Source: Arcobacter defluvii (GTDB lineage Bacteria; Campylobacterota; Campylobacteria; Campylobacterales; Arcobacteraceae). From it: DNA of 64,000 bases. A program made the position numbers and the translations under genes. Shown here piece after piece: positions 1-8,415 of this stretch; the stretch's first letter is position 1, and each line of letters begins with the position of its first letter. The stretch covers positions 310,001 to 374,000 of the forward strand of contig NZ_CP053835.1 of the NCBI RefSeq assembly GCF_013201725.1, read 5' to 3'. The notes under the pieces are model-generated. The model searched no databases. It was not told the DNA's origin and saw only the letters and a list, made by a program, of their open reading frames with translations.

Positions 1-1445
1 ATTCCAAATCTATCAATGATAGTTTTACTTGCTTCATTTTGTCCTATAACTTCAACTTCTTTACCTTCTTTTCGCAGTTTAATTACTGATTTGTCTAAAG
101 CATAAACAGCTGAAATATCCCAAAAGTGAGCTTTTGAAACATCAATGATAACTTTTTTAATATCTTCTTTGAAATCAATCATTTCATAAAACTTATCAGC
201 ACTATTAAAAAATACCTGCCCTACAAATTTATAAGTTTTTATTGTTTTATTTTCATTATAAAAAGTTTCATTGTACATAAAGTGTGAAATCTTATTTGCA
301 AAAAATAAAGAAGCAAGTAAAACTCCTGTGATTACTCCCATAGCAAGATTGTGTGTATAAACTGTAACAAAAACTGTTGATAACATTACAAGATTTGTTG
401 AAATTGGAAGTGTTTTTAACTTTTTTACTGAAGCCCAATTAAATGTACTAATAGATACCATTATCATAACAGCAACTAATGCAGCCATAGGAATAATAGA
501 AATTATATCACTTAAAAATACAACCATTATCAAAAGTAAAAAACCGGCAATAAAAGTAGATAATCTTCCTCGACCTCCTGATTTGAAGTTGATAATAGAT
601 TGTCCAATCATAGCACAACCTGCCATTCCACCAATACAACCTGTTGCTATATTTGCGATTCCTTGACCTCTGGCTTCTGTTTGTTTATTACTTTTAGTAT
701 CTGTTAAATCATCAATAATGGTTGCCGTCATAAATGACTCTAAAAGTCCAACGATTGCTAAAGCAAAAGAGTATGGGAAAATGATTTGTAAAGTTTCAAA
801 ATTTAGAGGAATTTCTGGAAATAAAAATATTGGTAAAGTGTTTGGTAATTCACCCATATCTCCAACATTTCTCACATCCCAACCAACAAAATATACAAAT
901 ATAGTAAGAACTACAATTGTTACAAGAGGAGAGGGTAAAAGTTTTCCAATTTTTGGAACATAAGGAAATAGATAAATAATACCAAGACCAACAGCAGTTA
1001 AAGCATAAACATGCCATGTTACATTAGTTAGTTCAGGTAATTGAGCCATAAAAATTAAGATTGCTAGCGCATTTACAAATCCAACAACAACAGCACGTGC
1101 AACAAAACTCATAAGTTTATGAATACCAATATATGATAAAAATATTTGAATTACACCAGTTAAAAGTGTAGCAGCTAGAAGATATTGTAATCCATGTTCT
1201 TTTACTAATGTCACCATCACAAGAGCCATAGCACCAGTAGCTGCACTAATCATCGCAGGTCGTCCTCCCACAAATGCAATAACAACTGCCATAGAAAATG
1301 AAGCATAAAGTCCAACTTTTGGGTCAACTCCTGCAATAATAGAAAAAGCAATTGCTTCAGGGATAAGTGCAAGTGCAACTACAAGACCTGATAAAAAATC
1401 AGCTCTAATATTTGAAAACCACTCTTTTTTCATGGTTTGGTACAT
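1..1445 (-). CDS. SulP family anion (sulfate/bicarbonate) transporter with STAS domain, partial
   Basis: The reading frame runs from an ATG at 1445 (AAGGA ribosome site five bases upstream) off the left edge, about 481 codons without a stop, so the extreme C-terminus is missing. The N-terminus has the SulP signature [20 protein letters not shown] followed by [12 protein letters not shown] and [15 protein letters not shown]. Many hydrophobic membrane helices follow. The last ~80 visible residues form a STAS domain ([21 protein letters not shown], then [19 protein letters not shown]). SulP proteins move sulfate, bicarbonate or other anions across the inner membrane; the substrate cannot be told from sequence. 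It diverges from merR, whose operator-like repeats lie in the shared upstream region. Confidence 0.93.
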   Translation of the reverse strand, partial: MYQTMKKEWFSNIRADFLSGLVVALALIPEAIAFSIIAGVDPKVGLYASFSMAVVIAFVGGRPAMISAATGAMALVMVTLVKEHGLQYLLAATLLTGVIQIFLSYIGIHKLMSFVARAVVVGFVNALAILIFMAQLPELTNVTWHVYALTAVGLGIIYLFPYVPKIGKLLPSPLVTIVVLTIFVYFVGWDVRNVGDMGELPNTLPIFLFPEIPLNFETLQIIFPYSFALAIVGLLESFMTATIIDDLTDTKSNKQTEARGQGIANIATGCIGGMAGCAMIGQSIINFKSGGRGRLSTFIAGFLLLIMVVFLSDIISIIPMAALVAVMIMVSISTFNWASVKKLKTLPISTNLVMLSTVFVTVYTHNLAMGVITGVLLASLFFANKISHFMYNETFYNENKTIKTYKFVGQVFFNSADKFYEMIDFKEDIKKVIIDVSKAHFWDISAVYALDKSVIKLRKEGKEVEVIGQNEASKTIIDRFG

Positions 1446-1527
1446 ATAATTCCTTAATAATGATTATTTTTTATTTTGATAGATAATCAGATTTTATCTA
1501 ATAAGTGGTTAATAGTTGATAAATAAA

Positions 1528-1552
1528 AAGTAAAGAGTTAAACTCTTGACTT
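1528..1552. promoter_or_regulatory. MerR-type inverted repeat, box 1
   Basis: This is a 25-base inverted repeat of two 12-base arms, AAGTAAAGAGTT and AACTCTTGACTT, around one central A. The arms agree at 11 of 12 positions. It lies between the divergent sulP and merR genes and contains TTGACT (1546-1551), a plausible -35 element for merR; TATAAA at 1567-1572 is a possible -10. MerR regulators bind palindromes of this kind, so autoregulation is inferred from position. Confidence 0.55.
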
Positions 1553-1579
1553 TTTAAATTAATTTTTATAAACTTTCAA

Positions 1580-1604
1580 AAGTAAAGAGTTTAACTTTAT
1601 ACTT
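1580..1604. promoter_or_regulatory. MerR-type inverted repeat, box 2
   Basis: This second 25-base inverted repeat has the same left arm as box 1, AAGTAAAGAGTT. After a central T the right arm is AACTTTATACTT, 10 of 12 positions symmetric. It ends 13 bases before the merR ATG, overlapping the expected 5' untranslated region, and contains TATACT. The shared 12-base arm in boxes 1 and 2, 52 bases apart, argues for one protein binding both. Confidence 0.55.
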
Positions 1605-1617
1605 TAAAGGAAAAATT

Positions 1618-2256
1618 ATGAAAATAATAGAGAATAAAAACTATTATAAAATGTCAGAATTGGTTGATTTAACAGCTTTAAGTAATCATACGATTTCATT
1701 TTATGATAAAAAAGGTTTATTACCAAACACTTTAAGTACATCAAAAAATATGAAATATTATCCTGAAATCACAATAACAGTTTTAAATCTAATTAAATAC
1801 TTCAAAGATAACCTAAATTTTTCAATTGATTACATAAAAGAACTTTTTGATTATTACAAAATAAATTTTGATGACAGATCAGATTTAATTTTACAATCAA
1901 TTCAAATGTTAAGTAATGAGATTAAAAACCCAGTTTTAAAAAAAGATTTAATAAATCAAAATATAGAAGAAGCTATAAAACTTGATTTATTAGATGATAA
2001 AGAAGTATATTTTAAAACAGAAATAGAAGTTTTAAACACTTTCAATGAGTTAAGAAAATATGACATCTCAACGGAACTTATAAGTGAATATGTAAATACA
2101 AGTAAAAAACTTGCATTACTTGAAAAAGAGTTAACAAGTAAAGTTTTAGAAAAAAATGGATATTTACCTGAGGTTTTAGTTCTTGATATACTTAATTCAT
2201 TTAAACCTTATATTTTCAATCGACATACTATTATTGAATTTAAAAAGGCTAGATAA
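1618..2256 (+). CDS. MerR family transcriptional regulator
   Basis: The N-terminal ~75 residues match the MerR winged-helix layout: YKMSELVDLTALSNHTISFY (helix-turn-helix), then DKKGLLP and YYPEITITVLNLIKYFKDNL, with a second helical segment (FSIDYIKELFDYY). The 212-residue length leaves a helical C-terminal effector region of unknown ligand. There is no obvious metal-binding cysteine cluster, so a metal sensor is unlikely. The ATG follows AAAGG. Its stop overlaps the next start by one base, so it is translationally coupled to the lipid operon it probably controls. Confidence 0.82.
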   Translation: MKIIENKNYYKMSELVDLTALSNHTISFYDKKGLLPNTLSTSKNMKYYPEITITVLNLIKYFKDNLNFSIDYIKELFDYYKINFDDRSDLILQSIQMLSNEIKNPVLKKDLINQNIEEAIKLDLLDDKEVYFKTEIEVLNTFNELRKYDISTELISEYVNTSKKLALLEKELTSKVLEKNGYLPEVLVLDILNSFKPYIFNRHTIIEFKKAR

Positions 2257-2609
2257 TGAAAAAAGAGAAATATATATCAGCAATTTTTGCTTTTATTTTA
2301 TGGGGAACTTGGTCGTATTTTATAAATATAAAAGATGAAAATAGATTTGTTTCATCTTTTTTTCAAGGAATAGCTAGTTTTTTAATAACAATTTTTATGG
2401 TTCATTTAATAGTTTTTTTTAACAGATTATTTATAAATAGTTCAGCTTATGTTGTTGCAATATTAACTGTAATGATTACTTCAAGTATAGTTTTTATAGG
2501 ACATTTATTGATAAATACACAAAATATTTTTTATACTATTGCACCAACAGTTATAGTTTCCTTACTATTTTCTGTTTTTATGGCAAAAAAAGTATCAAAA
2601 GTAAATTAA
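2256..2609 (+). CDS. Small integral membrane protein of the lipid operon
   Basis: This 117-residue protein is almost wholly hydrophobic, with about four transmembrane helices: ~6-24, ~35-57, ~63-82 and ~90-110. No catalytic motif is visible. It starts on the last base of merR and precedes the CDP-alcohol phosphatidyltransferase gene by 12 bases. Context suggests a membrane partner or flippase-like helper in phospholipid synthesis, but family membership is not recognised and the function is unknown. Confidence 0.7.
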   Translation: MKKEKYISAIFAFILWGTWSYFINIKDENRFVSSFFQGIASFLITIFMVHLIVFFNRLFINSSAYVVAILTVMITSSIVFIGHLLINTQNIFYTIAPTVIVSLLFSVFMAKKVSKVN

Positions 2610-2621
2610 GAAAGGGAAAAT

Positions 2622-3272
2622 ATGGAAAATAATAACAGAAGACCACTAAAAGTTAGAGGAAGTGTTTGGAGTCAAAAGTTCGCAAGTTATTTAAGCAAAA
2701 AGGATATTACTCCAAATCAAATATCAATAGGTAGTATTGTAGCTTCTTTTATAGCTTCAATTTTTATATTGTCAATTTCAAATGATAATTTTTTTACTAT
2801 TTGGATTTCACCAATATTAGCTGCATTATTTATACAAATGAGGTTATTATGTAATTTATTTGATGGAATGGTTGCACTTGAAGGTGGTAAGAGTACAAAA
2901 TCAGGGGAGTTATTTAATGATATTCCAGATAGAGTTTCTGATAGTTTACTTTTTATAGCTTTAGGATATTCAATAGCAAATATTTCTTTTGGAATAGAAC
3001 TTGGATATTTAGCAGCACTTTTTGCAGCTTTAACAGCTTATGTAAGAGTTTTAGGAGCAAGTATGCAAGCTGGAAGTTGCTTTAAAGGACCAATGGCAAA
3101 ACAACATAGAATGGCTATTTTGACAACAGCTTTAATATTAACTCCATTTGAATTTTCATATTTAAATTCAGATTATATTTTAACTGTTACTTTATTTATC
3201 ATAACAATTGGTTCATTTTTAACAATAATCAATAGAACAAAAACTATTTACAACACTTTAGAAGGAAAATAA
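2622..3272 (+). CDS. CDP-alcohol phosphatidyltransferase family protein
   Basis: This membrane enzyme family transfers a phosphatidyl group from CDP-diacylglycerol to an alcohol. The family motif DG-x2-AR-x8-G-x3-D-x3-D is recognisable from D81: DGMVAL, then GELFNDIPDR. The usual Arg is Leu and the first Asp of the second pair is Asn, as in a divergent subfamily. The 216 residues give about six transmembrane helices. The N-terminus KKDITPNQISIGS is typical (TPN motif). It sits directly upstream of a CdsA-like gene with a one-base overlap, so substrate supply and transfer are encoded together. The head group is unknown. The arrangement resembles E. coli ynbA-ynbB. Confidence 0.85.
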   Translation: MENNNRRPLKVRGSVWSQKFASYLSKKDITPNQISIGSIVASFIASIFILSISNDNFFTIWISPILAALFIQMRLLCNLFDGMVALEGGKSTKSGELFNDIPDRVSDSLLFIALGYSIANISFGIELGYLAALFAALTAYVRVLGASMQAGSCFKGPMAKQHRMAILTTALILTPFEFSYLNSDYILTVTLFIITIGSFLTIINRTKTIYNTLEGK

Positions 3273-4204
3273 TGTTTGATATTGCACAAAATTCATTGTA
3301 TGCAATGGCTTTTACCATTGTTGTTTTAGTTATATCAACTTTGATATATCAATACAAAAAAGTTAAAAATCCAAATAAGGATTTTAATGAATTAGGATTA
3401 AGAATAAAATCTTGGTGGTGGATGATTGCTATTGTTTTTTTAGCATTAAGTATTAGTCTAAAATCTGCTTTAATATTTTTTGCTTTTTTATCATTTCTAG
3501 CTCTAAAAGAGTTTTTATCAATTGTTTCTGTTAGATATGTAGATAGAAGAGCAATCTTCTGGGCTTATTTATCTATTCCTTTGCAATATTATTGGATTAG
3601 TATTGGTTGGTATGGAATGTTTATAATTTTCATTCCTGTTTATCTGTTTTTATTTATACCTATAAGATTGGTTTTAATTGGAGAAACAAATGGTTTTATA
3701 AAATCAGCAAGTATAATCCAATGGGCAACAATGTTAACAGTTTTTAGTATAAGTCATATAGCTTATCTTATGGCATTGCCAGTTCATAATAGTTTAGCTG
3801 GAAATATCGGTCCAGTTTTATTTTTATTGATAATGACACAGTTTAATGATGTATCACAATATGTTTTTGGAAAATTATTTGGAAAACATAAGATTATTCC
3901 AAAAGTTAGTCCAAATAAAACATGGGAAGGATTTTTAGGAGGAGTTTTTAGTGTTACATTAATTTCTGGAATAATTGCACCTTATTTAACACCTTTAGAT
4001 ATGTATTATGGATTTATTGCAGGATTTATTATCTCTTGTATCGGATTTTTTGGAGATGTTGTAATCTCAAGTGTAAAAAGAGATATCGGAATAAAAGATA
4101 CAGGTACATTTATCCCTGGTCATGGTGGGATTTTAGATAGAATTGATAGTTTAATGTATACAGCACCAGCATTTTTCCATTTTTTATATTATGTGAGTTA
4201 TTAA
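3272..4204 (+). CDS. CdsA-type phosphatidate cytidylyltransferase
   Basis: This enzyme makes CDP-diacylglycerol from phosphatidate and CTP in the inner membrane. The CDS signature is intact: SSVKRDIGIKDTG (266-278) then PGHGGILDRIDS (282-293), including the conserved KR, KD, HGG and DRxD residues. SPNKTWEGFLGG precedes it. The 310-residue length and about eight transmembrane helices fit the family. The start overlaps the CDP-alcohol transferase stop. Because it is grouped with a divergent transferase and an Aas-like fusion, it is probably a second, dedicated CdsA and not the housekeeping copy, which would have to be found elsewhere in the genome. Confidence 0.92.
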   Translation: MFDIAQNSLYAMAFTIVVLVISTLIYQYKKVKNPNKDFNELGLRIKSWWWMIAIVFLALSISLKSALIFFAFLSFLALKEFLSIVSVRYVDRRAIFWAYLSIPLQYYWISIGWYGMFIIFIPVYLFLFIPIRLVLIGETNGFIKSASIIQWATMLTVFSISHIAYLMALPVHNSLAGNIGPVLFLLIMTQFNDVSQYVFGKLFGKHKIIPKVSPNKTWEGFLGGVFSVTLISGIIAPYLTPLDMYYGFIAGFIISCIGFFGDVVISSVKRDIGIKDTGTFIPGHGGILDRIDSLMYTAPAFFHFLYYVSY

Positions 4205-4205
4205 T

Positions 4206-4832
4206 ATGAAAAGAGTTATTAAAATTTTATTTTTTGCTTTTATAGTAAAACCTATTGTATTTGTTATTTTAGGATTAAATATTAGAGGAAGAGAAAATCT
4301 ACCTTTAAAGGGTGGAGCTGTTATTGCTCCTAATCATAATAGTCATTTAGATACTTTAGTAATTATGAGTCTATATCCTTTGTCTATGATAGATAAAATT
4401 CGTCCAGTTGCAGCAGCAGATTATTTTATGAGAAATAAATTTATATCTTGGATTTCAACTTATTGTATAGGAATAATTCCTTTAGATAGAACGGGTGCGA
4501 GTTCCCAAGAAGAGTTATTTAAAAAGCCACATGAAGCTTTAGATAATGGAGATATTTTAATATTATTTCCAGAAGGAAGTAGGGGAAAACCAGAACAAAT
4601 GACAAGATTAAAAAAAGGGTTATATTATTTATTAAAAGATAAAAAAGATATACCTATTACTCCTATAGCAATGCAAGGTTTAGGTAATTCTTTACCAAAA
4701 GGAGAAGCTTTATTTGTTCCTTTTAATTGTCAAGTATTTATAGGTGAGCAAATCAGTATTCCAGAAAATTCTCAAATATTAAATGAAAATTTAAAAGAAT
4801 TTTTTGAAACAAATTTAAATCAATTTAATTAA
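4206..4832 (+). CDS. 1-acyl-glycerol-3-phosphate acyltransferase (PlsC-like)
   Basis: This protein acylates lysophosphatidate to phosphatidate. It has the acyltransferase HX4D motif (APNHNSHLDT, about residues 40-49) and the FPEGSRG motif, as well as a single N-terminal hydrophobic segment (FFAFIVKPIVFVILGL) that anchors it to the membrane. The 208-residue length is normal. It begins one base after the CdsA-like stop and is followed 12 bases later by the LplT-Aas fusion, which carries a second acyltransferase domain. It therefore supplies the substrate for the adjacent cytidylyltransferase. Confidence 0.9.
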   Translation: MKRVIKILFFAFIVKPIVFVILGLNIRGRENLPLKGGAVIAPNHNSHLDTLVIMSLYPLSMIDKIRPVAAADYFMRNKFISWISTYCIGIIPLDRTGASSQEELFKKPHEALDNGDILILFPEGSRGKPEQMTRLKKGLYYLLKDKKDIPITPIAMQGLGNSLPKGEALFVPFNCQVFIGEQISIPENSQILNENLKEFFETNLNQFN

Positions 4833-4844
4833 ATAGGATAACTA

Positions 4845-7800
4845 ATGACAAAAATAAATAATCTTTTATCAATAAAAATTGCATTTTTATTTGTGGTTTT
4901 TTGTAATGCTGTCGTTGATGTTGCTCATAAAGTATTACTACAAAATATTGCTTTCAAAGTTTTTGATGGAACAACACAAGTAATTTGGATTTCAGTAATC
5001 AATGCAATGATTATAATCCCATTTTTACTTCTATTTACTCTAAGTGGATATTTATCTGATAAATATAATAAAAAAAATATTATGGTTTATGGGGCTTTAT
5101 CCTCTTTTTTATTATCAGTTTTGATGATAATTTCATATATGAGTGAAAATTTTTATTTTGCAATGTTCTCTTTAGTTTTATTGGCTGTTCAAAGTGCCAT
5201 TTATTCTCCAGCTAAATTTGGTCTTATTCTTGATATTTATGGTAAAAAAAATCTTTCACGTGGAAATGCTGCTTTACAAGCAATTTCAATAATTGCTATA
5301 TTATTTTCAATTGGTGTTGCATCTTTTGTTTTTGAAAATTTTTACAATGTAAATAATCTTCAAAATTTAACTTCAAAAGAAGAACTATTAACTGCAATTT
5401 TGCCATTGACTTACTATATATTACCAGTTGCTTTTTTAGAAATGGTTGTTTCATTTTTATTTTTAAGAAGAATAAATACAGTTTATGTAAAAGATGAAAA
5501 TTTGACTTTAGACAAAGATGAATTTTTTAAAGGTAAGTTATTAGTTAAAAATATAAGAACGATTTTTTCACATGATGTGATTTTTTTATCAGTTATAGGC
5601 TTATCTGTATTTTGGGGAGTTTCTCAAGCTACAATGGCTGTTTTCCCATCTTTTGTAAAACAATATTTAAATATTACAGATGTGTTTTTAATAAATGGAG
5701 TAATTGCAGCTTCTGGAATTGGAATAGCTATAGGTTCAGTATTATATTCAAGAATATCAAAACATTATATTGAAGTAGGAACTATTCCTTTAGCATCTTT
5801 TGGTATGGCTTTTTCTTTATATGTTTCAACAGTTGTTCAAACTCCATTTTTATTGGCAATTTCATTTTTGATGTTTGGAGTTTTTGGTGGAATGTTTGTT
5901 GTTCCATTAAATGCTTTAATTCAATTTAATGCAAAGAAAAAGGTTTTAGGAACAATATTAGCAGGAAATAATTGGTTTCATTCTTTATCTATGTTTTTAA
6001 TGCTTTGTATGACAACAATCGTATCTTATTTTGATTTAGATCCATTAAAAACTATATATTTAATATTACTAATAATTGTAATAGGAACAGCATATACAAT
6101 TTATAAATTACCTCAATCTTTGATTTTACTATTCTTAAAAAGTATTGTGGGATTAAAATATAAATTAGAAGTTGATGGAATAAAAAATATACCTTCATCA
6201 GGAGGAGTTTTACTTTTAGGAAATCATATTTCTTGGCTTGATTGGGCAATAATTTTAATGGCAGTTCCAAGAGAAGTTAAGTTTGTTATGGATAAAACAA
6301 TTTATAGCAAATGGTATATAACTTGGATACTAAAAATGTTTAAAGCAATTCCTATATCAAATGCTTCAAGTAAATCAACTATTCAACTTATTGCAAATGA
6401 GTTGGACAATGGTAGTGTTGTTGTACTTTTCCCTGAAGGAAGTATTACAAGAAACGGACATTTAGGGGAGTTTAAAAAAGGTTTTGAAAAAGCATTAGAG
6501 TTGACACAAACAGAGATAAAAGTTATTCCTTTTTATATTAGAGGACTTTGGGAATCTATGTTTAGTAGAGCTAATAAAAAGTTCAAAAAATCAAAGAAAA
6601 CTAATAGTGTTACGGTATCTTTTGCAAGAAGTATGACGAAAGAAAGAGCAAATATTGTTAGTGTAAAAAAAGAGGTTTTTGAATTATCTTCAAAATCTTG
6701 GAAAGAGCATATAAGAAATCTAAAACCTTTAAATGAAACTATATTTGATAGATTAAAAGAAGTTTCTTCAGAGATTGTTTTTGCTGATTCAACAGGTTTA
6801 GAGATGACAGGAAGTAAGTTTTTAACTGCATCAATACTTTTTAAAGATTTATTGAAAAAAGAGATAAAAGGTCAAAATATAGGTCTGTTAGTTCCCTCAA
6901 CTGCCAGCGGTGCATTTATAAATTACACAGTATTAATGATGGGAAAAACAGCAATAAATCTAAACTATACAAGTGAGATAAACTCTTTAAAATCTTCTAT
7001 TGAATTAGCAGAAATAAAAACAATAATAGCTTCAAAAAAATTTGTTGAAAAACTTGAATCAAAAGGTATAAATATAAAAGAGATTTTAGAATTGGTTGAG
7101 GTAATTTATTTAGAGGAATTAAAAACTAAGATTTCTAAAAATAAAGGCTTATTTACATATTTAAGTGTTAAATTTTTACCTGCTTGTATTTTAAAATCGA
7201 TACATTTAACAAAAACAAATAAAGATGACACGGTAATGATATTGTTCTCTTCTGGAAGTGAAGGAAAACCAAAAGGTGTAGAACTAAGTGGTGATAACAT
7301 TTTAGGAAATGCACAACAAATAGCAAATATTATAAATGTAAGTAATGAAGATACAATAGTAGGTTCTTTACCATTATTTCATGCTTTTGGAATAGTAGTT
7401 ACAACATATTTACCATTAATTGAAGGTATAAAATGTGTTGCTCATCCAGATCCAACAGATGGATTAGGAATTGCAAAATTAGTAAGTTCTTATAAAGCAA
7501 CAATAATGTGTGGAACTTCAACTTTCTTTAGATTATATGCAAAAAATCAAAAAATTCATCCTTTGATGTTTGAGAGTTTACGACTAGTTGTTGCAGGTGC
7601 TGAAAAATTACGAGAAGATGTAAAGTTTGAGTTCAAAAAAAGATTTGGAAAAGATATTCTTGAAGGTTTTGGTGCAACTGAAACTTCACCAGTTGCAAGT
7701 TGTAATCTTCCTGATGTTTTAGCTTCTGATTTTACTGTTCAAGTTGGGCAGAAAACAGGAACAGTTGGTATGGCAATTCCAGGAACAACAATTAAAATTG

Positions 7801-8327
7801 TAAATCCAGAAACATATAAAGAATTAGAACCAAATGAAGAAGGAATGATTTTAATCTCAGGTATTCAAGTAATGAAGGGATACTTAAAAAATGAAGAAAA
7901 AACAAAAGAAGTTTTAAAAACTATAAAAGGAAAAACTTATTATATAACTGGAGATAAGGGAAAAATTGATGAAGATGGTTTTTTAACTATAGTTGATAGA
8001 TATTCACGATTCGCTAAACTTGGAGGAGAAATGATAAGTCTTGGTGCAGTTGAAGAGAAAATATCAAAATTATTAGATTTAAAAGATGATAGTTTAGTAG
8101 ATTTTATTGTTACAAGTATTGAAGATGAAAAAAAAGGTGAAAAAATAGTATTGTTAATCTCCCATGTAAGTGAAGATTATATTTTAATATTAAAAGATAA
8201 AATATTAAAGAATTTTGAAAATAAATTAATGATTCCTACTGATATAAAAATTGTTGATGAGATACCAAAACTTGGTAGTGGGAAGAAAGATTTTAATGCT
8301 TGTAAGTTAAAAGCAAAAGAGTGGTGA
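4845..8327 (+). CDS. Three-domain fusion: MFS lysophospholipid transporter (LplT) - acyltransferase - acyl-ACP synthetase (Aas-like)
   Basis: The 1160 residues hold three parts. Residues ~1-425 are a twelve-helix MFS transporter (DKYNKKNIMVYG loop and later helices). Residues ~430-640 are a PlsC acyltransferase with HX4D at H461-D466 (NHISWLD) and FPEGSITRNG. Residues ~650-1160 are an AMP-forming acyl synthetase with the P-loop LFSSGSEGKPKGVEL (from about 800), GATETSP, and the C-terminal LGSGKKD lysine motif. In E. coli LplT (~397) and Aas (~719) are separate adjacent genes that flip and re-acylate lysophospholipids; the summed length matches. The fusion closes the auxiliary lipid operon and would import, ligate and re-acylate without diffusing intermediates. 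Confidence 0.92.
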   Translation: MTKINNLLSIKIAFLFVVFCNAVVDVAHKVLLQNIAFKVFDGTTQVIWISVINAMIIIPFLLLFTLSGYLSDKYNKKNIMVYGALSSFLLSVLMIISYMSENFYFAMFSLVLLAVQSAIYSPAKFGLILDIYGKKNLSRGNAALQAISIIAILFSIGVASFVFENFYNVNNLQNLTSKEELLTAILPLTYYILPVAFLEMVVSFLFLRRINTVYVKDENLTLDKDEFFKGKLLVKNIRTIFSHDVIFLSVIGLSVFWGVSQATMAVFPSFVKQYLNITDVFLINGVIAASGIGIAIGSVLYSRISKHYIEVGTIPLASFGMAFSLYVSTVVQTPFLLAISFLMFGVFGGMFVVPLNALIQFNAKKKVLGTILAGNNWFHSLSMFLMLCMTTIVSYFDLDPLKTIYLILLIIVIGTAYTIYKLPQSLILLFLKSIVGLKYKLEVDGIKNIPSSGGVLLLGNHISWLDWAIILMAVPREVKFVMDKTIYSKWYITWILKMFKAIPISNASSKSTIQLIANELDNGSVVVLFPEGSITRNGHLGEFKKGFEKALELTQTEIKVIPFYIRGLWESMFSRANKKFKKSKKTNSVTVSFARSMTKERANIVSVKKEVFELSSKSWKEHIRNLKPLNETIFDRLKEVSSEIVFADSTGLEMTGSKFLTASILFKDLLKKEIKGQNIGLLVPSTASGAFINYTVLMMGKTAINLNYTSEINSLKSSIELAEIKTIIASKKFVEKLESKGINIKEILELVEVIYLEELKTKISKNKGLFTYLSVKFLPACILKSIHLTKTNKDDTVMILFSSGSEGKPKGVELSGDNILGNAQQIANIINVSNEDTIVGSLPLFHAFGIVVTTYLPLIEGIKCVAHPDPTDGLGIAKLVSSYKATIMCGTSTFFRLYAKNQKIHPLMFESLRLVVAGAEKLREDVKFEFKKRFGKDILEGFGATETSPVASCNLPDVLASDFTVQVGQKTGTVGMAIPGTTIKIVNPETYKELEPNEEGMILISGIQVMKGYLKNEEKTKEVLKTIKGKTYYITGDKGKIDEDGFLTIVDRYSRFAKLGGEMISLGAVEEKISKLLDLKDDSLVDFIVTSIEDEKKGEKIVLLISHVSEDYILILKDKILKNFENKLMIPTDIKIVDEIPKLGSGKKDFNACKLKAKEW

Positions 8328-8345
8328 TTTTCAATTTCTAAAAAA

Positions 8346-8377
8346 GAGTCATTTGTGAGTCATTTGTTTGTTACAAT
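8346..8377 (+). promoter_or_regulatory. Tandem GAGTCATTTGT repeat and -10 of the cas6-like gene
   Basis: Two perfect, abutting copies of GAGTCATTTGT occupy 8346-8356 and 8357-8367. Four bases later comes TACAAT (8372-8377), a good -10 element. The repeats therefore cover the -35 zone, one helical turn apart, as expected for an activator binding as a tandem dimer. A related pair lies at 43787-43808 with the same 4-base gap to its -10. Confidence 0.6.
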
Positions 8378-8415
8378 TTTTTATTAACAGAAGAGATTGA
8401 AACAAAGAGTTTTAA

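Noticed and set aside
718-963. Plus-strand open frame of 81 codons
   Set aside because: It lies wholly inside the SulP gene on the opposite strand, has no clear ribosome site, and its product has no family features.
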